This document shows positions 1-13,111 of a stretch of 55,334 nt of DNA, one piece after another (position 1 is the stretch's first letter; every line of letters starts with the position of its first letter). The notes under the pieces were generated by a model. The model worked only from the letters and a program-made list of their open reading frames with translations. It had not been told where the DNA came from and searched no databases. Location of the stretch: assembly GCA_015499995.1 (NCBI GenBank), contig JADNRV010000319.1, positions 1 through 55,334 on the forward strand, read 5' to 3'. This stretch comes from Flammula alnicola. Taxonomy: Eukaryota > Basidiomycota > Agaricomycetes > Agaricales > Strophariaceae. The position numbers were made by a program, and so were the translations under genes.

Positions 1-477
1 ATTCCGTTCACGGCATGGACCGGGATTCTTACCTATGCTTGGCCGTTCGCGCAATCAAAATCATCGCTCATTGCGATAACCGTTATTTACGGGTAAGCTC
101 TACACAAAATTCAGAACCTTCTTGCGGCGTTCTAATTCTTGACATGCCAGATTTGGTTCTGGCGCATACGTTTCTCTCCTCTCAAATCCCATAATGGAAA
201 TGGGTGATACAGGTGACGTCGGCAGAAGATCAGGGATGTTCATGAGCATTCTCGCAATAGGCGCCCTAGCAGGACCGCCTATCTCAGGTGCCATCAACAC
301 AGCGACGGGAAATTTCAAGGCCGTCGGATATTATGCAGGTTAGTTGACATCGCAAATATATATCTGCAGGATAGAATTCGAACTCATAGTCCTCCAGGAA
401 CGGCGGTCCTTGTAGGCGTTGGGCTAATTTGCGTATCTAGACATCTCATCCTTCGTCGGGTGTTTGGTAAAGCATAA
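1..477 (+). CDS. MFS monocarboxylate-transporter-like permease, C-terminal part (5' truncated by window edge)
   Basis: Last three exons (1-92, 151-338, 398-477; introns 93-150 and 339-397, both GT-AG) give a continuous C-terminal MFS sequence ending at TAA 475-477. It holds transmembrane-type stretches (ILTYAWPFAQSK, FMSILAIGALAGPPISGAI) and the loop GDTGDVGRRSGM, followed by NFKAVGYYAG. This arrangement is typical of the last helices of fungal SLC16/monocarboxylate permease-like proteins in the plasma membrane, which move monocarboxylates or related small acids by H+ symport. Substrate cannot be read from the sequence. A decayed copy of the same C-terminus lies at 2720-3575 on the same strand, with the ING gene between. 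The family call is firm; transporter specificity is inference. Confidence 0.85.
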
Positions 478-989
478 GTCTCAATCACCCCAGCATCAAG
501 CTATAAGTTTACATGTAAATATATGAACTGCTTATTCTACACTGTACGGATTAGAGAAGTCAGAATATGGAACCTTCGCCATCTGCCAGAGATGAAATTT
601 GGATGAAATTGCGATGAAATTTTAGCCTCACTTGCCTGAAAAAATCACATTCAGCTGAGGAACGCTCTTGAGACTTAGTACCTTGCCATAATCCATATAG
701 TCGTGTCGTTTGTGATGGAAAGAATGAAGCACACGGAGTTTGCACGGAGTGGCACTCGTTCAAGAGTGCGCCACTGTAAACAATGAATTACATAATAATC
801 CGCATCGGGAATTGACTTGGCGTCCCTGACTCAATCTTTGCCGCAGCTGACTCAGCCGCCTACTATGCATAGCTCCTCGTAAAACGCTGACCATCACAAA
901 ACTCTCTCCCCTTGCTACTTCAGCACCAGCCGCAGGCTGCATTATATGAACGCCTAGAGGCTGGTTTTGACCTTATATTATATCCCACA
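478..989. other. Intergenic, 3' of MFS gene / promoter of ING gene
   Basis: No coding signal recognised on either strand. Short open frames lack splice support or any known motif. It should hold the transporter 3' UTR and the ING promoter. A CT-rich stretch and TATATTATA lie shortly before the ING start codon. Confidence 0.5.
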
Positions 990-2356
990 ATGAGCGCTCA
1001 GGCTCCGAACCTCGAAGAAGCTGCCAATGTTGCCGCGGAGTTCATTTACAGTGAGTTCGCGTGTCCAAGTTTGTTTTTAGGAAAGGAAGGCTGACTGTAG
1101 TGCAGGTATCGACAACCTACCAAACGAAGTCTCTCATTTGTTGCAGGAAATAAAGTATCGTGAGGCCAGAACACAAGGTACGCACAGACCTTTCCTTTGC
1201 TCATTGTCGCCTCATGGAATTCTGTTTAGAACTTCAGCAAGAAATCGACAGAGACTCGGCCAAGTACATTCGACATTCACGTCGCGCTTCGTCTGCTTCT
1301 GTGACTCCTCCTTCACCATCTTCTCGTGCACCCTCGCCTAAAACTCTCCCTATTCCAGCCAAAATATCCGCTTCGTTCGCTGAAATCCAGGAGCTGGCAA
1401 CCGAGAAATGTGCCCTCGCAGAACGGCTTATCGAACTCGTATCTAGAACCCGCATTAAGCTCGACGTCGACATAGCGAAAGTTAGGACACTCCAAGGAGA
1501 GCCACCGGAACTTATTGCTGCGACAACGGGGAAACCCTTGGCGGCCCTTCCGACTCTCCTTGCGGAGAACTTTGGTAGCCGACGCGGGAGCCCGAATCCT
1601 GCCTTGGCGATCAGTGAAAGTCTTCGCAATGCGTTGTCCATGCCATCAGGCGACTCTAGGTCATCTATTTCTGCCCCTTCTCCTTCCGCAACACCATCCA
1701 CGCCGACCGCCCATGCGACGAAGAGTAAGCCCTTCCACAAACTCCATCTATTCTACCTACTAGTCACTCAATGTGTCTTTATTGTTTGTCTAGAACGACG
1801 TTTAACGCAGACTACCTCCATCAAAATCTCTCCGGCCACGACGCCAACGAAGCACCGCTCTGCATCTCCAGCAGCAGCACCTGCGACATCTCATACCCAG
1901 CAGAAGTCGCGCCTCTCGCGGCAGGTGCATATGCCTGTGGAAGAGACTGATATGGATGCTGAAGGCGAGGAGGAGGGCGATGTCGAAGAGGAAAACGAGG
2001 ACGAGACCCCGTACTGCTTCTGCCAGAAACCGAGCTACGGAGACGTCAGTGTTCATCCACATTCTTACATGACTCGAGTAACTTACATCGCCTTCTTTCT
2101 ATAGATGATTGCCTGTGATAACGAGGGAGGATGTCCTTACGAATGGGTACGTCGTTTGTTCTTTATTGCCCCTTTTTTTCGGCCTGGGATTGAACTTTGC
2201 TTATCTTTTACTTCGCAGTTCCATCTCGCATGTGTCGGTTTGAAACAACCAACCCCCGAAAAGTGGTACTGCTCGGTGTGTATAAAGAACCTGAACAAGG
2301 GTCTCGCGGCTCCTCAACCCACGCCGACCACCACCAGAAAAGGAAGAAAGAAGTAG
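990..2356 (+). CDS. ING-family PHD-finger chromatin protein (Yng/Pho23-like)
   Basis: Six exons: 990-1050, 1106-1177, 1230-1724, 1794-2044, 2105-2146, 2219-2356; all introns GT-AG, 52-72 nt; 352 aa. The N-terminal half has the helical ING domain (start MSAQAPNLEEAANV, then NLPNEVSHLLQEIKYREART and a second helix with ELATEKCALAERLIELV). A Ser/Pro-rich linker and an acidic stretch (EGEEEGDVEEENEDE) precede a C-terminal PHD finger at about residues 284-331. All C4-H-C3 ligands are present (CFC..., CDNEGGC, HLAC, CSVC), as are the aromatic residues that normally cage H3K4me3 (SYGDM, EWFH). The family reads H3K4me3 as a subunit of NuA3/NuA4 acetyltransferase or Rpd3L deacetylase complexes; which complex here cannot be told. 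A lysine-rich tail ends the protein. Confidence 0.93.
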
Positions 2357-2719
2357 ACGGCGGCAAGAACGCGAACGTTGTTGCTTGTACGACTACAATA
2401 CCCACCACTCTTATGCATATGATTTCGGTATTTCCCACATTATTCCCTTGTTATTTGCTTGCTTTATGTATTTTAGGAACTTAGTGGAATGGATAATTGC
2501 TTTATCTATATTTTGATTCGTGCTGCAGACAGTTTGCCTCTGATATGCACCACAATGTAGGTTGTGGCTGAAATACGTCTTAGACCGTTAATATTTAGTG
2601 TTGTAGGCTAAGTATTGGTTTTCAGGATGCGTGGCCTTTGCGGGATACTGACGCTGTAGGTTGAGTTCTCATATCAAAATCTCTTGCGAAACTGACCCAT
2701 CACGTTCTTTCTTCTTAGG

Positions 2720-3575
2720 ATTCCCACTCTTGCTGTGCTGGGTCTCTTGATCTCGACTATAAGCTTTGAGACTTGGGTTGATATCAAAGAATCTTCCAGA
2801 TGACCTGTTCAATGTCAAGGCCTTCAAAATTCAAATCAAGCCTATTCTCGATTTGCTGTCTTTCGCTCATTGGCAACCTCCTTAAGGTGTGCATCAATAA
2901 TGTTTCCGCTTCTTGGCAGAGAAAAGAGTGCGAAGTCGCGCATATTGGCGTTGCGGCTATGTATTGTGGAATATTTTCTGGTTCTTCTATTTCATCAGCG
3001 TTTCGAATGCAAGCAGCTCATTCTCCGGTCGGCTTCCAACGGGCATTCTGGCTGATAAATTCTGTGTCTTCTCTGTATTTTTTGTGGATAACACTTTTGG
3101 AAAAGAAATAACTGGCTTGTTCAGGTGCTACGTAGCATTTTGCGACCGTCTATGCCCGCCAACCCCAGATCCCGGACCCATCGTTGATTGTTCAATCTTT
3201 TACAATCTTTCGCAATCAGCTTCGTTCGTCTCATTGGCCTTCGACGCTGTATTTAACATTCCGGGGTTCAGTCTCGTCGGAGAGATGGAGGACTTCGGTC
3301 GACACCTCGGGACCATCATGACCTTTAATTCGGGTGGTAACCTTTGGGAACCGCCGATAACAGGCGCAATCAGTTGTGCTGCGGAGAATTTCGAGGCCGT
3401 CAATTTTTACACAGGTATGGGCCAGCGTTTCCCGGAATGCGCAGCGCACATCACTCGGGCACATATTGACGAGATTATCTTCTGTTAAAATTAGGCAGCG
3501 CCATTCCTTATCTCGATCATGTTGATGGTTATAACTAAGCATCGAGTTCTCGGTCAATCGTTGGGGAAATTTTGA
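2720..3575 (+). pseudogene. Decayed copy of the MFS monocarboxylate-transporter-like gene
   Basis: Pieces matching the transporter family follow each other on the plus strand but not in one frame: a hydrophobic segment (IPTLAVLGLLIST, 2720 on), DLFNVKAF, then GRLPTGILADKF, then MEDFGRHLGTIM...WEPPITGAIS...NFEAVNFYT. The last part aligns position by position with GDTGDVGRRSGMFM...AGPPISGAI...NFKAVGYYAG of the intact copy at 151-338. A final intron 3415-3498 leads to APFLISIMLMVITKHRVLG and TGA 3573-3575, keeping the splice position of the intact gene. Stops and frame changes interrupt the upstream part and no start exon is visible. This is best read as a relic of a duplicated transporter. A gene with unusual splicing is less likely. 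Confidence 0.65.
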
Positions 3576-6500
3576 TGTGATTCTTTGCTGTCTTCATGCT
3601 CAAGCACGTTCTGCTATCGTGGTGCCTCCATTTTTGCTTCGATATAGAGAGGATAAATGGTGGATTATGCCGTTACTTGACGTTTCTACTGCACAGAAGA
3701 TGTGATAGTCGACTTACTTTCCACTCCTGCACGGACTGTACGGAATATTAATCAACGTGGGTTACATCGGTGACGAAAAATTTCCCCATAACAGAGATAC
3801 CATCATAGATGCTGCATGCGAAGTTAGGACATGACGTCGTATTTGCATATCGACTTCAAGGAGCATGCGATTACCCTACAAACTCAATCATGCCCCAGTT
3901 TCATTTACATGTACTCTGTTTTGTTTGAAGGTCCCTTGGTGTTTGCCAGTGGTTCGCAACACGCTATGAGGTCAACCGTTGCACAGGTATATCTTTATCC
4001 CGATTCACTCTAGCTGACTGAGCTGTGGATATGTTATGCTATCGAGTGGCCGAGGAGACAAAGTACAGCCATAAAGCAACATGTGCATGATTTGTTGGGA
4101 ATTCAATTCGGCGAAATATATTTTGGTGAACCAATCAGTTCACCGACCCTACCGGAACACAGGAATTTACCGTAGGATGACTCTGGATGAGCTCATGGCA
4201 TGATGGAGGCTTACTTGTTCCCTGCAATTGTATTTGCATACATGATGGCAGTGCAGTGGGATCAGCATTCCCATTTGTGATGTCATGTTATTTCGTTCAG
4301 ACACGAGTAAGATAAACCTGACTGGCGGTCAACTGTCGGTACAGTAGATTCTACATTTGGGAAATCAGACCAAGTCCACAGCCCTGGAACCATTTGCAAC
4401 AAGAGAAGACACTGTTCTGTGGTCTCGTATTATGATGATCATAATTACTGTGATGTGAGAGATTTTCTGACGAATAAATTGCTGATTCTATATCATACGT
4501 TCGACTGCGCGTCATAGGCAGTAACTTGACTAGCGGGCTTCTGGGTAGGAAAGAATGTTTCCATCAACGGTACAACTGAGCATAGGGAGAGTAATAATAG
4601 ACAACTACCTTAGTGCCCGATCTTGGGCTCACCCACGGGAGAGAAATTGGGATTTTTGGGTTACTTATGCAGTCGATTTGACTACTACGTTGGCATCGGC
4701 CCGCTGTCTTACAAGCTAACGGCGGGGCCATCGATTGTTCGAGATACCGCGGTCTACGAGAGCCAAGCTGCTTGATTGCACTAGCAATTCCATGAGGATT
4801 AATACTTCCACCATCAGAGCTAGAAAAAGAGCTCACAAATAATATCAGAACATCACTTGAGTACGAACAGGATTTCTGTGCGATATTTTGATCTTATCTA
4901 CGGAATGGTGAGTTCGATCCATCTCCATAAGCACTCGTGCTTAAAGATAGAAAAATATATGACGTTGTCAGAGACGCCCAGTGGATGTCGAGACCGAGAC
5001 CGGACATAATCCTTAAAATTGGACGGGTGGCGTTCTTGGGTCCATTCTAACGGTGGAAAAATCGGAGATCATTAACATAAGTTCAACAACGGAACAAAAC
5101 TATTATTTATTCCGAAGGCGTTGATAAATTGAATTGCAAAAGCGCGCCGTGCTCATCGCGAAACCGCAAGCGTTTAGGAGAAGTTCGTGTCAAAGGATCA
5201 GTGTAAACATAGTCCTTGCCAAAGGGAGGTTGGACCAGCATTTCGACAGGTTGTTTAGGGAAGATAGATGAAGAGGAAATTAAGAAGCAAAATTGAAAGG
5301 CTGGGAGGAGAATGGAGTTTCACATCCAAGTGCAAGCAGTGTGAACTCTGTGTCAGAAAGAGCCAAAACGATGGGAGGATTCGCACCGCACGACAAGCAG
5401 CACAGCTCAGCGGGGCGAAGCTTGTAGCGACGACCATAAAAAGCACGCTGAGAGGGTCAAGCAGAGTGCGTGACCTTCAAACGAGATGTTGTCGTAGTTC
5501 GACGGGCTGAATAAGCAGGGCCTAAACCTATCTTTAATCAAGAAGCACCTTCATCAAGCACCTCTCGAGAGATTACTAGAGATAGCTAAAATCGGAGAGG
5601 AAGAAAGAACAACGCAGGGACATTTGGCCCTGGGTTCTGTGGGCCGGAAAGACTGCGTTGATACACGGTTTGAACAGATAGACAGACTGATTTGTTCCAG
5701 GATGAAGGCACAAAAGATCTCCTTAGAGTTGGTGATAGTTCTGCGGTGATTGAGAAGTGATGGAATGGAATTACGACTTGTCTGTTGAGGGCCAACAGTC
5801 GTCTACAGGCCAGAGGCCTTGTGTTCGCTAGGCAGTGCTCCTCCCTACATCAGATTTTCGAAAGACTGTCATCTCGGATTCTTGGACTGAGGACTGAGCG
5901 CAACCCAGGTTCTTAGTTAATGAAAATCCTAATATAGCGTCTTGCGCGGGGGATTGATTTCTATACCATGGGACTGGGTGGCAAAGAATCCAGATGACCA
6001 TTCAACGTTCAACTTTCAACAACGTTATTTGATGTCGAAAGGTTCGAAGTCTTCCTGAAGGAATTACGGCCTGGAATTATCAGCAGTCATGCAACGAGCC
6101 GAGGAAGTGTCACTAGACTCTAGAAAAAGACGGATCGTGTATCTTCGAGATGTAAATTTTTTCGATATGCCAGAATGAGTCCTCATCGATTCTCCACATA
6201 CTAGAATTCGTCCAGGACCCGAGGATGATTGCATCTTTTCGTTCAAAGGACTCGCAGGGCCATGAGTTCGGACCCGATCTTCTAAAGTCAAGTGTTTCAG
6301 GTAGTAAAGTGCGGCTGAAGTCAATATTGTCATCCCCTTACTATTTTTCCAGGTCCAGTTGTAGGCGTCGAAATGCGCCTTAATGGCCGTCGAGGAGCCT
6401 CGCTGAGCGTACGTACGACAGTCAGCAAACAGTGAGCCTGTACGAGTCAGCCTTCGGGAATCGGGACCGTACATAAGAGGAGCTGAGTCTGAAATGTAGC

Positions 6501-6682
6501 TCGGTAAGTTCCGACGACATCGCTGCAAAAAATTGTTGAGCAAGACGCTGACCCAGTACCGCAAGGACTACCCATCGATCTATCACACACCTTGTGTATC
6601 AACTCTTTGAAAAACCTCTTTTTATTCCGAGAATCGTCGACAACAGCAGTCGACACTTGGGAAAAGAACAAACAACACACAT
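3576..6682. other. 3.1 kb without recognisable gene; eIF4A promoter at right end
   Basis: Both strands were read. The longest open frames (4564-4836 minus, 6064-6564 minus, 5268-5510 plus) show no family motif and no convincing splice context. The last few hundred bases should contain the eIF4A promoter and 5' UTR. No tRNA-like cloverleaf was found; a T-loop-like string near 4910 lacks matching stems. Confidence 0.4.
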
Positions 6683-8389
6683 ATGTCAACGTATGTGCTG
6701 CTTTTCTTTTTTTTTCTCTCTCGACTTCTACATGCTCGGTTCGCTGATCTTTTTTCCATCCCTTATCTTCGATTTTCTACAGAGAAGAACTTCAGGATGT
6801 CGCCGAAAACGAGATCGAGTCCAACTGGGACCAGGTCGTAGACAAGTGAGTGCGATGTCTTTGTGATCAAACCCCACTATAGCTGATATGGGATCCTTTC
6901 GTGAAGTTTCGATAACATGGAGCTCAAGCCGGAGCTTCTTCGAGGCGTTTACGCTTACGGGTGAGTGGATTCAGGGCATTTTCATTGGCATGTAGACGGA
7001 ATCTGATATCCTGCCAGTTTCGAACGTCCTTCTGCCATCCAGCAGAGGGCTATCGTTCCCGTTGTAAAGGGACACGACGTCATCGCACAGGCCCAGTCTG
7101 GTACTGGCAAGACTGCCACCTTTTCCATTTCCATTCTTCAGCAGGTAAGTCGCCGCCAAATCACCCTCGAAGGCGACTGTTGCATGAGATCGCTGACACG
7201 ATTATTCTCACAGTTGGATATGTCTATCAAGGGCACCCAGGCCCTCATTCTCGCCCCTACTCGTGAGCTGGCGCAACAAATCCAAAAGGTCGTTATCGCC
7301 TTGGGCGATTACATGAACATTGAGTGCCACGCTTGTGTCGGAGGTACCAACGTTCGTGAGGACATGGCCAAGCTCCAGGAGGGCGTGCAAGTTGTCGTCG
7401 GCACCCCCGGACGGGTGTTCGATATGATCAACCGCAGGGCCCTTAGGACCGACCACATCAAGATTTTCTGCTTGGATGAGGCCGATGAGATGTTGTCGCG
7501 CGGTTTCAAGGACCAGATTTATGAAGGTCAGTCATCATGTCTAGCCTACTTTTTCTGCTTTCTGACAAATGTGCAGTCTTCCAACTCCTTCCTCAGGATA
7601 CCCAGGTCGTCTTGCTCTCTGCGACGATGCCTGCTGATGTCCTTGAGGTTACCAAGAAGTTCATGCGTGACCCTGTCAGGATTCTCGTCAAGCGTGACGA
7701 GTTGACCCTTGAGGGTATCAAGCAGTTCTACATTGCCGTCGAGAAGGAAGAGTGGAAGCTCGACACTCTCTGCGATCTCTACGAGACCGTAACCATCACC
7801 CAAGCCGTCATTTTCTGCAACACCAGGCGGAAGGTCGACTGGCTTACTGAGAAGATGCACGCGCGCGAGTTCACTGTCTCGGCAATGGTGCGTCCTTTTA
7901 TCAATCGATGTTGACACCATAAGCTTAATGTATTCGCACCCGCTTAGCACGGAGACATGGAGCAGAAACAACGTGAAGTCTTGATGAAGGAGTTCCGTTC
8001 CGGATCATCTCGCGTCCTGATCACCACCGATCTCCTCGCACGCGGAATCGACGTCCAGCAGGTTTCTCTCGTGATTAACTACGATCTCCCCACCAACCGA
8101 GAGAACTACATCCATCGTATCGGTCGTGGTGGACGATTCGGACGTAAGGGTGTCGCTATCAACTTTGTTACTACCGAGGATGTGCGCATGCTGAGGGATA
8201 TTGAACGTATGTATTTCTCATTAGTGTTTCCGCTATATTCTCGGCACTGATTAATTTGACCTGTCAGAATTCTACAACACTCAGATCGACGAAATGCCGC
8301 TCAACGTCGCGTATGTGTTTAATTGATCTTCCCGCTAATACCCCGATCTCATTGTACCTTTTTCTGTTTTCTTCAGCGACCTCATCTAG
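6683..8389 (+). CDS. TIF1: Translation initiation factor eIF4A (DEAD-box RNA helicase)
   Basis: Nine exons: 6683-6690, 6783-6845, 6907-6960, 7018-7144, 7214-7526, 7577-7887, 7948-8206, 8268-8310, 8377-8389; 396 aa, the usual eIF4A length. Motifs in order: Q motif ([12 protein letters not shown]), motif I AQSGTGKT, Ia [20 protein letters not shown] (LDEADEML), [35 protein letters not shown], and the C-terminal end [11 protein letters not shown] shared by eIF4A proteins. It unwinds mRNA 5' leaders in an ATP-dependent way as part of eIF4F in the cytoplasm. The first exon is only 8 nt (ATG plus five bases) and is fixed by frame and by the preceding CT-rich leader. Essential housekeeping gene; no anomalies. 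Confidence 0.98.
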
Positions 8390-9847
8390 AAGCCTCCGCC
8401 GTGCCTCTATCTTGTCTCTTTTTTTTTTATCCGGCTTTACGATTGATCGTTATGAACCGACCGATGTCCCTTTCATTTCCCTATCGTCTTCTGTACGTGC
8501 ACTCAAAAGGCCTTTAGCCATGCTCAGTTCTCTATTTTCGTTCATGATTCTCCGTAATCTTTTCGCTGTAGAATGTATGTGGAGTAGTGATAGTATTGAT
8601 ATATATCGGTTATGACCTCGTCCTACCAGCTTCCTCTTCTTTCTTTGTTCTCTGTCCATGGATCATCATCTTGAATCCACCCCACATTGTGATCTTGATT
8701 TGATCTCACCAGGCATCATTGATCAGTGTCAAATGTCCAGACGAGAGCATGTACTCTATCACAGGATAGCCTGTTGGTGGGCAAAATCAATGATAAGACT
8801 CATGCCGAATTTCGAATCAAGATGGGAGGTTGAACATAATTCGTTGATCGTCTGTCGGAGTTTGTTAGGACGAGGCTGTACTGAACGGACGCGCCTTTCT
8901 CCCAACCACAACACAGCTTTCCGCCCAAGCCAGAGATTTCATCGGCTGGATACCCCCGCTTACCTCGACCATTAGCCGACCTCCGGATTGCCTCGTTTTC
9001 ACAGCTTTGCGTTTCTGGACCTGGCGATTCTCTATGGCTCCAGATCCTCTGAACTCTCCGAAGCCGCGTCGGGATGCTTTTGCAGATCCGAACTCTATAC
9101 ATAGCGGGACCAGCCTTCGTTTCTTCTCGTAGCCGGTTCGCGGTCCAACAGACGTCCCTTTGACTGTGATGCCAGAGGCCCATCCCTGTTTGACCGGTCG
9201 GGCCAGTGCATATGCACAAACCGACGCACACCGACATAGCAGCATTTTGCGATTCATGGGAAGACAAGGGGCCAGCCGAAACACGGAACAGGGTTTTAAA
9301 GGGCAACAGGTTTTGATGGTTTTCTGCAATTTCTTCACTCCTGACTGCCCCCGTGCCTCCGTCAGACGGAAAGCAGCATCACAGGGATTCACAGCAATCT
9401 CGGAGTTCCATCATTGCATTAATAGCACTGGCGGACCTGAAGACCTTCTTCCGTCCTTGCTTTTGTTTACTCTCTCGCCCGAATCTTGTACAAACCGAGT
9501 CCGACATCATCAATTATATCTTCCCTTCTCGTTCATCATATCTGAATCCCTTTTAGACATTTATTGGCACTTACATATAATACCCTCTGTCTCGCCCCAG
9601 GTCTCTTGGGTGCCCACCGTCGACTCCGGCCTTTCACAGTTGGACGTTGATTGGCTATATCCCCATCCTTCCTCCCGCCCTTTCATTCCGATACACGCGT
9701 CGCGGAGCCCATTTGACTATTCAAGACCTTTATTGATCTTGCTTGTCGCTGGAACCGTGCCTGCTGCCAGAAGGAAAATCAACCCTTCCTCCCGTCTAAA
9801 AATCTCGACGAAGACTACACTACGGAAATACCGGAGGTGCCTTGCTT
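8390..9847. other. 1.46 kb region 5' of the phosphatase gene
   Basis: Contains the eIF4A 3' UTR (T-rich) and then the promoter/5' leader of the phosphatase gene. A 240-codon open frame at 9160-9882 has no family motif and mixed composition, so it is not annotated. CT-rich tracts near 9470-9680 look like fungal promoter or leader sequence. Confidence 0.4.
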
Positions 9848-10761
9848 ATGCCCTATGTCAACGCTGCTACTCCGGTGAGTGATTTGTTTGGCGCCCTGTT
9901 CTACTACGAGCCGCTGGAGTTTCTTACACACCAGATGGAGTCATGTACATTTTTTTGTTGCCTTAAATCGGCTGCAAGTTTACAGTGTTTCTTACCTCCA
10001 TCTCGCCATCCTTCTCTCTTTTTGTGCCTTATACGACACGATCACTAACCTTTTGCTTCGTCCAGTCTTCACCCCATTTTTATCAGAACGCCCAAGACAG
10101 AAGTAGATACCCAAGCCATCCTAACTCTCATTCCGACAGGATGTCATACCACCGAGGCGGCTCTAGTCACGCCCACCAACACCACTGGACTTTGACCCCC
10201 AGCAACCCAGCCGCATCCCCTCCTTCCGCGTCACCATTTTCTCCTTCATACCATGCACAACCCGCGCGAAACGTGACAGAGATCGTTCCGCGTCTCTTCA
10301 TTTCGGATCTCGCTTTTGCGGAGAGCCCAGCACTGCTCTCCTCGTACAGGATAACACACATTCTTTCCACCCTCCCAGACACCATTTTCCGCCCACCACC
10401 TTCCTTACTCCCGTTCCAGCCAGTGAGGATGCAAGTGCGGATAGAGGACCTCCCTTTCGCAGAGCTTGCTGCGCATTTGCCGAGTACAACAGCCTTCATT
10501 CACAACGCCCTTGCTTCAAGCCCAGAGGCTCGTGTCCTCGTTCATTGCGCGGAGGGAATTAGCCGCAGCGTCAGCGTTGTCGCCGCGTTTCTGATGGCAC
10601 ACTATGGCTGGTCTCCTCTGGAGGCCGTGCACTACATAAAGAGCAAAAGAAGGATTGCGAATCCTAATTTTGGATTCGTCCAACAGCTCCATGAATATGC
10701 CAGGGACTCGCTAGGGCGGACGATAGCCAACCCTACGCCTCCTTTTTCGGTGCCCCACTAG
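9848..10761 (+). CDS. Dual-specificity protein phosphatase
   Basis: Two exons, 9848-9874 and 10066-10761 (191-nt intron, long for this window); 240 aa, stop TAG. The active-site signature HCAEGISRS (Cys about residue 170, Arg about 176) is the C-x5-R loop of DSPc phosphatases. An upstream IEDLPF supplies the expected general-acid Asp, and downstream KSKRRIANPNFGFVQQL is the conserved C-terminal helix of small DUSPs. The N-terminal 60 residues are Ser/His/Pro-rich and probably disordered. It removes phosphate from Tyr and Ser/Thr of signalling proteins, probably MAP kinases; the substrate is not predictable. The start is chosen because exon 1 (MPYVNAATP) joins in frame to SSPHFYQNAQ; an internal ATG at 10141 is an alternative start giving a protein that keeps the whole domain. 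Confidence 0.9.
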
Positions 10762-13111
10762 AACTTTTCCATCTTCTGAACCACGATTCTTCTCTCCTTC
10801 GTTTAGGCTCCATCTCACCAATGTATCTTGGTGAAAATTCCCATCTTAATTTTTGTCTTCTTTATGTTCCATGACGTTTCTTTTTTTCCTCGTCCTTTAC
10901 GGTTTTCAGCAATTTTCTTCATATACCTCAGGCTGCATAGCACTGTACCATATTTTTTGCCCTGCTTCACCTGTACCGCCTGATCACGACATCTTTTCAT
11001 TACGTGTACCAAGTATAATACCAGCGTCATCTATTCCTGCCCTCCTTGTTGAGTTGTCTGCTTTCTTTAAATGTTTCAGCGGTGAGTGCGTCAACCTGAA
11101 TTGTCCATGTCAATAGTCGCTTCGAATGGCGATGATAACTCATCAAGACTACTACATAAGTCGCCCGCAGGTGTATAAATCGCGCCTTCTCCATGGCGAT
11201 TTGTGATATCATTATCAATACATACATGGCATACGTTATAATTTACAGAATAGACATGTGTACCCGAGGCGCGCATGAAACGTTGCTGTGGGTCCCACTT
11301 TCCCTGCACCGAGCGCGCCCGCCGCAATCTTTTTATAGAATATTGCAGATGTACATATTCGTATCGAGGGTGTAAATATAGGTAACAACTAGATAAAACT
11401 GCTCAACTTCCGGAAGGGGCCTACGCGGAGGTGCGAGCATCGAGGTCTAATCTTGCTTGTTATGCCAAGATGTTTGATATTTTGCCTATTGCTCGACGTC
11501 CATTGCCAGTGACGCTGGAGGTGCAGGGATATCGACGTAAAGTAAGATCCTATTGAAGACTTGTTTTAAGCTGCTGCTGGACAGTTGAAGTTCCACAGTT
11601 CGCGTAAGTATGGCTTCCAAGGTCTTTTGATAGATGCACAGCTGGAGGGTACGTCACGCCAACAACGAAATCATCTGTGCTTTGCGAGCAGTGTGTAGAA
11701 CAATGCTTTCTGGATCTTTTTTTAGGGACGACGGGTGGTGTGATACCAGTGTAAAACGCGTCGTCCGTAAACTATATATATGGATTCCGTTCCATATGGG
11801 TCTCTGCCGACGATAAGTTCCAAGAGGAGAAGAATGTTCATGTGTGCGTCACGGTGGGCATGCATGCTGAGTGAGCGAGCGATCCGAACCCCGACGTGTT
11901 GTAATTCCATAACATGTAAGAAAAGCCCAGAGTGCCCGAAGCGTCTGCTTGCCTTCGGTCATTTTAGGGACTCGGATTTGACCGTTCATTACTCAGTATC
12001 CCGAATAACAGAGTTCGGGTATGAGGGGCGCATATCTAAATCATAAATCTGGTAGTCAAGAGATTGTGTGCGACTTGTGGACTCCAAATTCAAAGAATCA
12101 TGCGGTATGGTGAAAGGGTATTCTGCGTACCGGTTAGATAGTATTACAGGGTGTTTCGGTGAATACATACCTATTGCCAGTATCATCGCATAAAATTTCA
12201 AATGTGGACGAGACACAAGATCCAGGGCTCATTCAATTGTCTGGTCTGTATCAGCGGGCTGGACGGAGTGAAAGCCTAAAATTTCAAAGAGATAAGGGTC
12301 ACCACTTGGAATGATATACACTTGATGAGAGATTCTCCGAGAAATACTACCAATAAACCTTTCCCAAGACACACTTGATATGGTATTGCATTTCTGCTGC
12401 AATGCCCGACACTTGACCTTGGGAACTTGGACCTCTCACAGCCCACAGGTCATCGAGCTCATCCGAGTCATCGCAGTCGTAGACTGTGTGTATGGTACAG
12501 GTTCTAGTCAATGCGATCTATTTTATCTGCTGAAACAACTCGGGAAGACTGCAAGTGCTGGGGTAGGAATCTAGACGGACCTTGACAAATTCAAAGTCGA
12601 AACTCGGTTTCCGACTAGTGGGCGTTGTATGGTATATAGCAGCAGATTGCACTCCAACGGAGAGTAAACGGAAACAAGAAGTAGGAAGTGAGCAAAACCG
12701 AAGTCCGACACACAGGGTTGTCCTAGGGCGTATGAACATTGAATACATTCATATAAATTTGGGGGTGAAACAGATCATGCGCAGTTGAGAGCACACCCCA
12801 TCCTCTAGGCGACCCGTCCTCGACGGGTATTACTCAATTAGGTCGTAGCAGGGTGCTGCAAGGATTCGGGAGATGTCCACATGCAAGAACTTCATCAAGC
12901 AGAAAGGCGATAACCTCTATGGACTCGGATGGATCTAACGGGATATTATTGGATCGGAATGGCATGCAACGAGGATCAGAGCTCGCTTTTCATAGTTTGC
13001 ACGCAGTGGGATTCATGAATTGAGATCGAGTCGGGGTGATGCAGAAGCAATTGCTGAACGTAAGACGAATCTACATTCCAGAGGTGTCGAACGCGAGGTT
13101 CTGTTCTATGT
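10762..13111. other. 2.35 kb without recognisable gene
   Basis: Tail-to-tail gap between the phosphatase (plus) and ATP synthase epsilon (minus), so it should hold two 3' UTRs. Both strands were read and only short frames without motifs were seen. AT-rich and irregular, with no obvious terminal repeats of a mobile element. Confidence 0.4.

Noticed and set aside
4900..4935. tRNA-like T-loop string GAGTTCGATCC
   Set aside because: Flanking bases do not form a T-stem or acceptor stem; no anticodon arm upstream.
6064..6564. 166-codon minus-strand open frame
   Set aside because: No family resemblance or splice chain; it overlaps the expected eIF4A promoter.
9160..9882. 240-codon plus-strand open frame upstream of the phosphatase
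   Set aside because: No recognised motif, irregular composition, and it overlaps the well-supported first phosphatase exon in another frame.
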